A DNA stretch of 52,318 bases from Gammaproteobacteria bacterium (GTDB lineage: Bacteria; Pseudomonadota; Gammaproteobacteria; UBA6002), in NCBI GenBank assembly GCA_013697705.1, contig JACCWJ010000032.1:1-52318 (forward strand). Direction: 5' to 3'. Shown here piece after piece: positions 9,208 to 18,300 of this stretch. The position numbers and the translations under genes were made by a program. Below the pieces are notes generated by a model. It ran no database searches. It was not told the DNA's origin and saw nothing but the letters and a program-made list of their open reading frames with translations. Every line of letters begins with the position of its first letter. Within the stretch, counting starts at the first letter, position 1.

Positions 9208-9741
9208 ATGAACCAACCCTTGCATTCTCAAAAAACAAAAAACTGGCAATGGCGTATTATTATCTGGTCAAGTCTATTTTTAATTTTCGGCAAGAGTATC
9301 GGGCACTGGAGCTATAATGCCTTAGGCATAGAAAAGGCATATACCGCAACCACTAGCATGGCAAATAAAATAGGAGTTGTCGCTGCAGGGGGCCGTGTTG
9401 ATATGACAGCTATTCCCGATCTTATGATCGATGTGATGAATGATACTCCCACCGAATATACTCTCGAGAGCAAAGCCTCTTCGGGCGAAGTTGTCTTCAA
9501 TGGTAAGCACTTATTTGCGGGTGAAGTGAAACGATTTACGGTTAAACCTCTTACCCAAGGGGTGGGGGTAGGCGACATTATTTTCTTATCTGCTCCTATC
9601 GCGGGCAACAATAACACCACTTGCCAAGAAATCCATACGCTAAATTATGATTTCAAATACGCCAGCAAAATTAAACAGCCTCTGATCGTCAACTTATCTT
9701 CGATCGCCTCGAAGATGGAATGTAAAAATAACGCTAATTGA
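9208..9741 (+). CDS. Hypothetical protein with one N-terminal membrane anchor
   Basis: I do not recognise this 177-aa protein. It has a short basic cytoplasmic tail, one hydrophobic segment at about residues 19-34, then a soluble portion rich in Val, Thr and Gly with alternating hydrophobic residues. That suggests a beta-rich periplasmic or exported domain. Two cysteines near the end (CQEIHT; MECKNN) could form a disulfide outside the cytoplasm. The ATG at 9208 has an AGGA element upstream. It is divergent from purL and is followed by repeat DNA with no partner gene. Confidence 0.6.
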   Translation: MNQPLHSQKTKNWQWRIIIWSSLFLIFGKSIGHWSYNALGIEKAYTATTSMANKIGVVAAGGRVDMTAIPDLMIDVMNDTPTEYTLESKASSGEVVFNGKHLFAGEVKRFTVKPLTQGVGVGDIIFLSAPIAGNNNTTCQEIHTLNYDFKYASKIKQPLIVNLSSIASKMECKNNAN

Positions 9742-9818
9742 TCAAGTCGCGGGATGTGGGGGAGTGTCGCGGGACGACAGCAAGTAAAACTCATTTTTTG
9801 CCCAGTACAAAAGGCTAT

Positions 9819-9975
9819 CTCATGGCAACCGCATCAAACTGAATAAACCCTGGATTTCGCTACGCTACATCTAGGCTACAACACCCTCAAAGTAGCCTGG
9901 ATGTAGCGTAGCGAAATCCAGGGAAATTCAAGCCTCAAATGTTTGTCACGGGGGGTTTGATGCGGTTGTCATGAG
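9819..9975. repeat. MITE-like nested palindrome (157 bp)
   Basis: Outer 21-bp inverted repeats, CTCATGGCAACCGCATCAAAC at 9819-9839 and its near-perfect complement at 9955-9975 (one mismatch), enclose an inner hairpin. The hairpin arms are 9848-9879 and 9892-9923 (32 bp each, one mismatch) with a 12-nt loop AACACCCTCAAA. The inner arm, GTAGCCTGGATGTAGCGTAG and onward, recurs at 45696-45763, 52000-52030 and 52253-52318. No coding capacity is seen, so it would need transposase supplied in trans. Confidence 0.8.
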
Positions 9976-9982
9976 GCTGCGC

Positions 9983-11431
9983 GTTGCCTCACGGAAATAC
10001 CTAACTTTAGGACTGCTTATAGCCAACTAACGTTGCCTCACAATTCACCTAACCCAAATTTTTATTAAAAATGAGACTTTTGTTGTTGCCTGTGGGCCCT
10101 TGTTAACTTCGTGGGTAACCTTCTAGGTTATCCACATGTTAACAAAGTCCACAGGGATTTAAATTCTTTTTCTAACTTTTGAAGAGACGATTACATATTT
10201 AAAAATACGTTTTAGCTTCTGCTCTATTATTTTCTTTAGCAAAAATGGGTTTAATTTCTCATACTGTCTATTCAGTTTATTCTTAACTTCGTTTGCTATA
10301 TCGGAGCAAGAGATTAATCGCTGATGTGCCGTTTTAGGTTTATCGTATCGCTTGCGATATTTCGAATTAATCTTTTCTTTCTCCAATAATTTCATCGTAG
10401 GACAAAAGTAATTCTGATAAAGGCTCCACTCATTGGTATACAGATCATTTAGGAGTAATACAATTTTCGAATCATCAAATCGATCATAGCCTAGTAGGTG
10501 TCGAACATAAGACCAATTCTTTTGCTCAACATGAGCATTATCATTTTTTTTATATGGACGTGATCTTGTAAATTGCACTTCTTCTTTACGATTCTCCGTA
10601 AAATACCGCATTAAATGCCAATTTAAAAATTCACTGCCATTGTCACAGTCAAATCCTAAAAGTGGGAAAGGTAACAGGTCTTCTATATTTTTACTTGTTT
10701 TACAAGACCTTCCGCACCTTTATTCCAAATAGCCCTAGCCTCCATCCAACCTGAAAATATATCAGTTAGCGTAACACTCCAAACAAAATTACCTGCCATA
10801 GTATTGCCACAATGAGCAACTGTATCTGCTTCCATGAAGCCAGGTTTTGTCACGTCCCAATGATCAGTTTTGATAGGGATTTGATTTTTTAATAGGTAAC
10901 CGGGCTTTGTTCCAGTCAGTCCGTGTCTTTTAAATTTCAATCGTGAAGATTTAAGCAGACGATCTATTGTCGAACGACTCATTGTTAATAATTTATTTTT
11001 TATTTCTTCTTCTAAATAACCGTATTCCTTTTCATAATACGGTAACCACAACATAATGGCTGCCGTTAATTTTCTACTGCACATTTGATCTGTGGCAAGC
11101 CAAATTCGGATCAGGGGTTCCAACAAATCTTTTGCAATATAACGACGCTTGGGACCTCTTTTTAGGTGCTGTTTTCTGGTCAGCCCGTTAAAAACTTGCA
11201 AAAGATACTTACGATTAAACCCATGTAAATCACACAGCTCATCCAAGAGTTTGGTCTTGTCTTTGCGGGTAGAACGAAAGTAGCGACGGCGGAATAGCTC
11301 AATATTAAGCTTCTTTATTGATTCACTCATAAAAATTCACCTTTTTGCTTCGGTTAGGTGAATTATGAGGCAACGTTGGGTATTTTAGAGGCTGTTAGCA
11401 GCCCGTTCGGTTAGTTTTAATGTGAGGCAAC
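9983..11431. mobile_element. Insertion sequence with long repeated ends and a frameshifted DDE transposase
   Basis: The core has 26-bp inverted repeats at 10029-10054 and 11352-11377 (GTTGCCTCAC then CACCTAACC; one internal mismatch). Outside these, a second pair of GTTGCCTCAC / GTGAGGCAAC motifs lies at 9983-9992 and 11422-11431. The sequences between are imperfectly complementary too, so each end is about 75-85 bp of repeated motif. A third GTGAGGCAAC lies at 11539-11548. The single transposase gene fills the interior. The exact element boundary is ambiguous between the inner and outer repeats, and no target duplication is identified. Confidence 0.7.
10159..11330 (-). pseudogene. DDE (integrase-type) transposase, frameshifted
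   Basis: Two frames on the minus strand, 11330-10683 and a frame continuing to 10159, together encode one transposase of about 390 residues. The N-terminal part has a helix-turn-helix region and the first catalytic Asp in FMEADTVAHCGN. After VKQVKI the frame stops at a TAG. The -1 frame continues without a break as NIEDLLPFPLLGFDCDNGSE, carrying the second Asp, and then NDNAHVEQKNW, carrying the Glu. The shift sits at a run of five A (10688-10692), so it may be a lost base or programmed slippage. All three catalytic residues survive. The layout suggests the ISNCY/IS1202-like group; the family call is moderate. Confidence 0.65.
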
Positions 11432-11573
11432 TCGTCTCCAAAAGTTTTCTGTGGTTTGTAAGGTTTCCTTAATCATTGGAATGTAAGATATAGCAAGTTC
11501 CAAATAGCGCGCATCAATGAGCTATTTGGAGATGTGAGGTGAGGCAACTCATTCGGTACTCTACAAAAACAAA

Positions 11574-11618
11574 TTTAATAATTTATTAATATTTATACGG
11601 TAATAATTAAGTTACAAT
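11574..11618 (+). promoter_or_regulatory. PmrA-like tandem box and -10 element upstream of the Rab-like gene
   Basis: TTTAATAAT-TT-ATTAATATT at 11574-11593 fits the tandem CTTAATATT-N2-CTTAATATT box bound by the response regulator PmrA in Legionella and Coxiella. Both TTAAT cores are intact and 11 bp apart. A TACAAT at 11613-11618 is a suitable -10 about 20 bp downstream. The region is very AT-rich, so chance matches are possible. Confidence 0.4.
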
Positions 11619-11663
11619 AAAAATCGAAGTACACTAACAACCACTGAAATAAAGGTAAATCTT

Positions 11664-12509
11664 ATGTTGTATGATCACCTCTTTAAAATTGTTTTAGGGG
11701 GTTCAGCTAAAGTTGGTAAATCGAGTATTTGTCTTCAATTAACAGATCATGAGATTCCAGATAAATATGAACCTACTATTGGAGTGGAGTTTGCTTCAAT
11801 AACCAGGACTGTCAAGGGCAAAGCAATCAAATTGCAAATTTGGGATATTGCGAGCAATCAAGAGTTCATGAAGATGCAGGAGTCCTATTTTCGGGGGGCA
11901 TCTGTTTTTGTTTTTGTCTTTGATTTAAGTAGACCGGAGACATTTCATTCTCAAGTTGAATGGATACAAAGAGCGAAAGCACTACAGTCTAAAGTTCCAA
12001 TTTATATAATCGGAAATAAAAAAGATTTGCTTGATCAATCAATTATTGGTTCCAATAGGGATAAAACAGATGAACAAAAAGCTATTGATACAATCCGCCA
12101 GATTTCAGGAAAAGATAATTATTTTGAAGTGTCCGCAAAAACAGGTGATGGAATTAATGCATTCTTTTTAAAAATTGCTCAGGATCAACTGACACTCCAT
12201 GAACAGTCCAAATTAAAGACAAATTTATCGGATTCAAGTTCTAAAATGAAATTCAACCCATATGACCCATCGTTTGAGAATAAAAAGGCTGGATTAACCG
12301 CTTATCTCTCATATAGAAATGAATATCATCAAAAGCATCCGATCCTTGACCTTCTACGAACTGGGCTATCCATTTTCAAAGGCTACAGTTGGGAAAAAAA
12401 AACTAAGGCTGTTGAAAGGCTTTTAATTAATCAAGAATTGCAAGATGATAATAAAATTCTAGAGGATGGCAAATTAGGTGAGTTCATTGCTCGATTTGAT
12501 AAATCCTAA
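11664..12509 (+). CDS. Rab-like small GTPase of eukaryotic type with degenerate switch II, putative effector
   Basis: Residues 5-175 form a Ras/Rab fold. The P-loop is GSAKVGKS (13-20), the switch I threonine is Thr38 in EPTIGVEF, the base-binding motif is NKKD (118-121) and SAK is at 157-159. Text such as SYFRGASVFVFVFDLSRPET tracks Rab proteins closely. Switch II is altered: the usual WDTAGQE reads WDIASNQ. The DxxG glycine is Ser64 and the catalytic glutamine is Asn65, so intrinsic hydrolysis is probably impaired. The protein has about 100 extra residues at the C-terminus and no cysteine for prenylation. Rab-like GTPases are known as horizontally acquired genes in Legionella species. Neighbouring IS remnants support transfer. 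Secretion into a host cell is inferred. Confidence 0.85.
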   Translation: MLYDHLFKIVLGGSAKVGKSSICLQLTDHEIPDKYEPTIGVEFASITRTVKGKAIKLQIWDIASNQEFMKMQESYFRGASVFVFVFDLSRPETFHSQVEWIQRAKALQSKVPIYIIGNKKDLLDQSIIGSNRDKTDEQKAIDTIRQISGKDNYFEVSAKTGDGINAFFLKIAQDQLTLHEQSKLKTNLSDSSSKMKFNPYDPSFENKKAGLTAYLSYRNEYHQKHPILDLLRTGLSIFKGYSWEKKTKAVERLLINQELQDDNKILEDGKLGEFIARFDKS

Positions 12510-12612
12510 AATAGAATAATTAAACTCCAATACCCCAAAATATAAAAGTGGCGGCAAATCGCAGCTTCCGCACCTTAGCGCCTAAAAACTGTAAAAAAGT
12601 TGCATCAAAAGC

Positions 12613-12775
12613 ATGAATCAGTCATTAACCACAGATATAAAACAAAATAAATCGATGCTCATTAATTGCACTGTGCTTTGGTTTTTTCATGATGATAATT
12701 GATGTCACCATTGTTAATGTAGCGCTTCCCAATATGGCAAAAAACTTAGGTGGATTTATATATTTCCATATAAAA
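12613..12775 (+). pseudogene. Remnant of a DHA2-type (EmrB/QacA) drug transporter, N-terminus
   Basis: An ATG frame (MNQSLTTDIKQNKSMLI) runs into the first transmembrane segment, stops after a frameshift, and resumes in the next frame as FFMMIIDVTIVNVALPNMAK. That is the hallmark TM1 motif of DHA2 drug/proton antiporters. The sequence then loses all similarity. Only about 50 codons remain of a gene of about 500. This remnant accounts for most of the 419-bp gap between the GTPase and the CX5R protein gene; the rest of the gap is AT-rich leader. Confidence 0.6.
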
Positions 12776-12892
12776 AAATCGAAAGGTAATGATAATATGA
12801 ATAAATTTGGCACTTCACTGAGTGCAAAATTTCCCATAAGGTAACCGATCTTTAATTTCAAATCTGAAAATCTATATTTAATAAAATTAGAT

Positions 12893-12898
12893 TATAAT
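12893..12898 (+). promoter_or_regulatory. Perfect -10 hexamer upstream of the CX5R protein gene
   Basis: TATAAT at 12893-12898 lies 31 bp before the ATG at 12929, with no good -35 at 16-18 bp. Absence of a -35 hints at an activator-dependent promoter. A TTTAATTTC element at 12851-12859 is only half of a PmrA-like box. Confidence 0.4.
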
Positions 12899-12928
12899 AG
12901 CCATTTCCAATAAAGAGAGAAGTCGAGA

Positions 12929-15388
12929 ATGGTAGATCCAACTCTTCCTGCTAAATTACCTTTTGCTCAGCAATACGCAGATTATATGCTTAATTTTGCC
13001 AAAACTGATCTGGTAAATGTGGATCCACAAAACGCCATTCCACCACTGAGTGATGTAAGAGACTATAAGGTTAGAATCATGACCGCAATTAAGCGGGAGG
13101 ATTACAGTGTCGCCATTGATCTCTTAACCGAATTGATGGATTTTAAGCAAGGCATTAAATGGCATAGATTACCCGCCGATGATCTAACCAAACTTGAAAC
13201 GCTGGTGAGAGATGCAAGGTATTGTCAGCCACCGCAAAAAAACCCTATCGAACCCTACATCATCATGGGCATTAATTATATCCGTGCCACAAAATTACTA
13301 TTGCCTCCTGAGAGATATCAAGAAATTCAAACCTATCTTGCAGACATGTTACGTAATTATTGGACCATTCTAGCCAATATGAAGAATGATGTAGATATTC
13401 AGGAAGTTATAACTCTTTTTGCCCAATTCAATACGGTACTCATCAATAATATTGCGCATCAACTTAATATCGATGCAGAAAAAAACAATAATAACGCCAC
13501 AATTTCGTTCGAAGATGCGCGTTACCGATTAAAAGTAGCCAAAGATTTCACTAATCTCGAAACAGCAGCAAAAAACATTGTCACCGTATTAAACTTAAAA
13601 GATGAGAACGATGAAAACGTTACAGTTTTTCAAGCTGATTGTGCACTCACCCGCTTAACCCCCGCGTTAAAAAGTGAATATGAAAATCGTCATATTAAAA
13701 ATAAAGAAAATAAGGAAAAATGGTTTGATTTTTTACCCAAGTGGCAACAAACGTTAGTTGATCAACACGCAGGCTTTATCTTGGATGACGACCGTATGAT
13801 AACTACCCAATCACGCGCTTTTCCCCTTCCAGGATTACGCAATTGGTATCATTCTGTGTTTGGGGTTTTGTACCCAGAAGAAAATAAAGCGGTGGTTACA
13901 ACAGATGCTTACCATTCGGGAACTCTCATTACCTTGGGAAAAAATAAAGAACATCAAAAAGAATTTAAAAAAGAAAATAAACGTTTGGCTAGGCTTAATG
14001 CAGAACAACTCAAATCTATTACTGACGCAGAAGTTATTCTCGCACTCACACTAAACACGGGAATAAATCCCGTGGGAAATGATAAAAAAATAGTGGAGGG
14101 CACTCATTGGCTTGCAGGAAAAGCAGGCTTTCTTCATGCTAATCTCCCTCAAAACCCTGGTAGATTAGCGCCTGAGATGGGCGGCCTCCTTCCCGTCAAT
14201 GATTTCACGGGTATAACCAAGGTTTTATCGTTAGTAACCGAAAAAATTCCCGCTACTTTTGAAAGCAAATACGATTTAACCGACCAAGAGAAAAGTTTTT
14301 TTAGCTCTTTCAAAGAATATGTAAATGCAAAAGAGGAACTTGATGAGAAAAGCTACCAAGCACGCTTACTAACACCTTTAAATTTACTAAGAGAAAGACT
14401 ACTTAGAGAGCACCCAAACGACACAGAAAATATTACAAATCTCTGCAGTATTATTGAAGTTTCATGCGCCATGCGTTTTCTCATGGGGAAGAAATTATCA
14501 GTTCTCGATGAGGATAATCAAAATCTTCTCATTGCCTGCTATACCAATATCCTCGTTTCCTTGCTGCAAAATCATATTAATATTGCTATTAACTCTTCTT
14601 GTGAAAGCGGCAAGGATCGCGACGGATTACTCATGTTTAGAACCGCCATGGTTTCATTTTGTCGGGAGATTTTTGGAACTTATACACTAGATTCCCAAAA
14701 CCCGCAAATCCAAAAAATCATTAAAAATAATATTTTATTACTTGCCAATGCGAAACATTATAATTTATTACCGGGATTAGGAGGTGGTGGCTGTGGCACA
14801 TTCGGCGTTAAAAAAGATTCAGAGCATAGTATTCCCAAACATGAATTTCCTCGTGAAGTAAGGGATATTTTAATCGAACTAACTGCATCTTATAATAAAG
14901 AAATTCGCGTATTAGATATGGCAAAAGATCTTATCTACTTTACTATTGGCAATACTGACGTAGACATTCAGCGCCGCTCTATTATTCATGTACTTAACAT
15001 ACAGATAAAAAGAGAAAAAGATTTACTGACTTCCAATTCGCTCAAGAATACATTTAAAAGCTCATCTCTTACAAAGGATAAAATACAGTTATTAGAGGGC
15101 GTTATTAAGCAATTAAAAGGCGCGAATTCAATAGAAGATCTTAAAGTCATTATTGATAAGGCAAAAGAAATTAATTCAGGTTTTACCAAAGTTACTCGCA
15201 CTACCTCTACCTGGTTCAATTTTAAAAATATTTTTCATTCGGAAGGCACCACTTCTATAGTATTAGACTCAATCTCTCGGGATTTGCATAAAATATGGAA
15301 TGAAATTCTTAAGTATGAACAAAACAATCCCGCTTCAGAAGCTACTCAAGAAGCGAAAGAAGACTTGCATTCCCCCCTGCTGCAGTAG
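12929..15388 (+). CDS. Putative effector with a CX5R (phosphoinositide-phosphatase-like) active site
   Basis: The 819-residue soluble protein has no transmembrane segment. At residues 558-566 it reads CESGKDRDG, matching the CX5R P-loop of SopB/IpgD- and INPP4-type phosphoinositide phosphatases (consensus CKSGKDRTG). Cys558 would be the nucleophile and Arg564 the phosphate binder. Upstream SRAFPLPGLRNWYHSVFGVL (about 289-308) and downstream LLPGLGGGGCGTFGV look structured and conserved. Outside the P-loop I see no family I can name. The C-terminus (SEATQEAKEDLHSPLLQ) is Glu-rich, like Dot/Icm signals. An AAGAGAGAAG element precedes the ATG. The 3' end overlaps the end of putA by 47 bp on the opposite strand. 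Enzymatic role and secretion are inferred. Confidence 0.7.
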   Translation: MVDPTLPAKLPFAQQYADYMLNFAKTDLVNVDPQNAIPPLSDVRDYKVRIMTAIKREDYSVAIDLLTELMDFKQGIKWHRLPADDLTKLETLVRDARYCQPPQKNPIEPYIIMGINYIRATKLLLPPERYQEIQTYLADMLRNYWTILANMKNDVDIQEVITLFAQFNTVLINNIAHQLNIDAEKNNNNATISFEDARYRLKVAKDFTNLETAAKNIVTVLNLKDENDENVTVFQADCALTRLTPALKSEYENRHIKNKENKEKWFDFLPKWQQTLVDQHAGFILDDDRMITTQSRAFPLPGLRNWYHSVFGVLYPEENKAVVTTDAYHSGTLITLGKNKEHQKEFKKENKRLARLNAEQLKSITDAEVILALTLNTGINPVGNDKKIVEGTHWLAGKAGFLHANLPQNPGRLAPEMGGLLPVNDFTGITKVLSLVTEKIPATFESKYDLTDQEKSFFSSFKEYVNAKEELDEKSYQARLLTPLNLLRERLLREHPNDTENITNLCSIIEVSCAMRFLMGKKLSVLDEDNQNLLIACYTNILVSLLQNHINIAINSSCESGKDRDGLLMFRTAMVSFCREIFGTYTLDSQNPQIQKIIKNNILLLANAKHYNLLPGLGGGGCGTFGVKKDSEHSIPKHEFPREVRDILIELTASYNKEIRVLDMAKDLIYFTIGNTDVDIQRRSIIHVLNIQIKREKDLLTSNSLKNTFKSSSLTKDKIQLLEGVIKQLKGANSIEDLKVIIDKAKEINSGFTKVTRTTSTWFNFKNIFHSEGTTSIVLDSISRDLHKIWNEILKYEQNNPASEATQEAKEDLHSPLLQ

Positions 15389-18300
15389 TGTTCACAGTCA
15401 CTGTTCGTTCAACACATAACCTTGACAAATAATGTGGTCCGCCTGCTTTTGGCCCTGTTCCAGATAAGCCTTCGCCTCCGAAAGGTTGCACTCCTACCAC
15501 CGCGCCAATCATATTACGATTGACGTAGGTATTACCTGCGTGCACACGTTGTTGAATATAGCGAATGGTTTCATCAATACGACTTTGAATACCCAGGGTT
15601 AATCCGTACCCTGTTTCATTAATGGCAGCAATGACCTGATCAAGCGCGTTTTGTTTATAACGAATAACATGCAAAATAGGACCAAATACTTCACGTTCCA
15701 ACATACTCAAACTTGCAATTTCAAAAGCACGTGGCGCAAAAAAAGCACCATTTTCTGTCTGCGGCCCTAATGTTGCTTCATGAATTAACTTACCGACTGT
15801 TTGCATTTTTTGAGCATGCGCTTCTAACCCTGCTACCGCTTTTTCATCAATTATTGGACCAATATCCGTCTCTAGAAAAGTCGAATCATTAATGACTAAT
15901 TCCGACATAGCGCCTTGTAACATTTTGATGACTTTATCTGCTAATTCTTCCTGAATGAATAACACTCGAAGTGCGGAACAACGCTGTCCTGCACTATAAA
16001 ATGCAGAAGAAAGCACATCCATGACCAATTGCTCTGGCAATGCAGAAGAATCCGCTATCATTGCGTTTTGACCGCCAGTTTCTGCAATAAATGGAATAAT
16101 AGGGCCTTTACGTTCAGCTAAGGTTTTATTGATATGACGCGCAGTTTCTGTTGAACCCGTAAATAAAACACCACTAATACGCTCATCAGAAATAAGAGTA
16201 TTGCCCACAGTACGTCCTTCACCGGGTAGCAGTTGCAATACGTGTTTTGGAATGCCTGCTTGATGAAAAATTTCCACAGCACGTGCGGCAATTAAGGGTG
16301 TTTGAGCAGCAGGTTTTGCAATAATAGAATTGCCCGCCACCAAGGCAGCCATTACCTGACCACTAAAAATAGCCAGCGGGAAATTCCAAGGACTAATACA
16401 AACAAATACCCCTCGACCATGCATTTGTAATTGATTAGTTTCCCCGGTAGGACCCACTAATGATTTTGGTGCAAGATCTTCTTGAGCTTTAACCGCATAA
16501 TACCGACAAAAATCGACAGCTTCGCGTACTTCTGCAATAGCATCAGGCAATGTTTTACCCCCTTCTCGAATGATCAATGCCATTAATTCAGGCATATGCT
16601 CTTCTAGTAGATCGCTCGCTACTTGCAGGAGATGGGCACGATTTGCAACTGGCGTCCTATCCCACGCTTCTCTTGCACTAAATGCTTTATCGATTGCAAA
16701 TTCAATTTCGTCAGTCGTTGCATCGCTTACCTTACCTAAGATTCGAGTGCGATTATTAGGTTCATACACTTCTTTTGATGCGTGTTGGACGGTGGCATCT
16801 CTAAGCGATGGCTTTGCTTGCCATTGATGCGTTTGCCATTTGGACATTTCAGCATCCAGTGTTTTAGCTACTTCAATATTGCTGAGATCATAGCTCTTAG
16901 CGTTTCTGCGTTCAGAACCATAAAGATCCCCTGGCAAAGGAATGTGCGGATGCGGTTTAGTTATATTTTCTTTAACCTTAGAAATAGGATCGCCAATAAT
17001 ATCTTTTATAGGCAACTGTTCATCGACAATGCGATTAACAAAAGAGGTGTTAGCGCCATTTTCTAATAATCGTCGCACTAAGTAGGGTAATAAATCTTCA
17101 TGTGATCCGACAGGTGCATAGACACGGCATGGAATATCCCGTTTATCTTTAGCGACAATTTGGTCGTAAAGTGCCCGTCCCATTCCTTGCAAACACTGAA
17201 ATTCAAAGTCTCTATTGTTGCCCATCAATTCTAAAATGACAGCGACGGTATGCGCATTATGGGTAGCGAACATAGGATAAAAAGCAGTAGGCGACTCAAT
17301 AATTTTTTTGACGCAGGCAATATAGGAAAGATCGGTATTTACTTTACGCGTATAAACCGGATAACTATTGTAACCTTTCACCTGGCTTTCTTTAATTTCA
17401 GAATCCCAATAGGCTCCTTTAACAAGTCGTAACATCCACCTTCTTTTGTGTTTTTTTGCTTGGTCTGCCAGCCAGTCAATTAAATAGAAAGCACGCTTTT
17501 GATATGCTTGTACGGCTAACCCTAAACCTTCCCAATCTTCTAAACGAGGGTCGGCAAACACTGCTTCTAGAATATCGAGCGAAAGATCTAATCGATCTGC
17601 TTCTTCTGCATCTACCGTAAGTCCTATACCAACTTCTTTCGCTTGCAATACCAACGAGGTTAATTTTTCAACGAGGTCAGGAACTATTTTAAATCGTTTG
17701 GAAAACTCATAACGAGGATGCAATGCAGATAACTTAACTGAAATGCCGGGACCGGCAATATAACCCCGTCCCTTAGCATGTTGACCAATTGCCTGAATTG
17801 AATTTTGGTAGGCGGTAAAATAGCGTTCTGCATCTTTCTGGGTTCTAGCTGCTTCGCCGAGCATATCATAAGAAAAACGGTAGCCAATTTCCTCACGTTC
17901 AACCGATCTTTTTAATGCTTCTTCGATATTTTCTCCGAGGATGAACTGTTTGCCCAAAATCTTCATCATTTCACCAACTGCTCTGCGGATAATGGGCTCA
18001 CCCGTTTTTTCTATAAAACGTTTGAGCACGTTCCGCAAGCGGTTAGGATTTTCTTGATCACGGCTAAGAACTCTGCCGGTTAACATCAGCCCCCAGGTGG
18101 CCGCGTTAACAAACAAAGAATCACTTTTACCGACGTTAGATTGCCAGTCAGCAGACGTGATTTTGTCTTTTATAAGCAAGCCAATGGTTTTATTATCAGG
18201 AATACGCAATAACGCTTCGGCCAAACACATCAAGGCAATGCCTTCCTCGCTCGATAAATCGTAACGATATAAGAACGAGTCTAATCCACCCTTGCCAACC

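Noticed and set aside
12625-12861. 78-aa minus-strand frame with a hydrophobic, transporter-like sequence
   Set aside because: Its opposite strand encodes the DHA2 TM1 motif DVTIVNVALPNMAK, which is far more specific. The hydrophobicity on the minus strand is a shadow of that.
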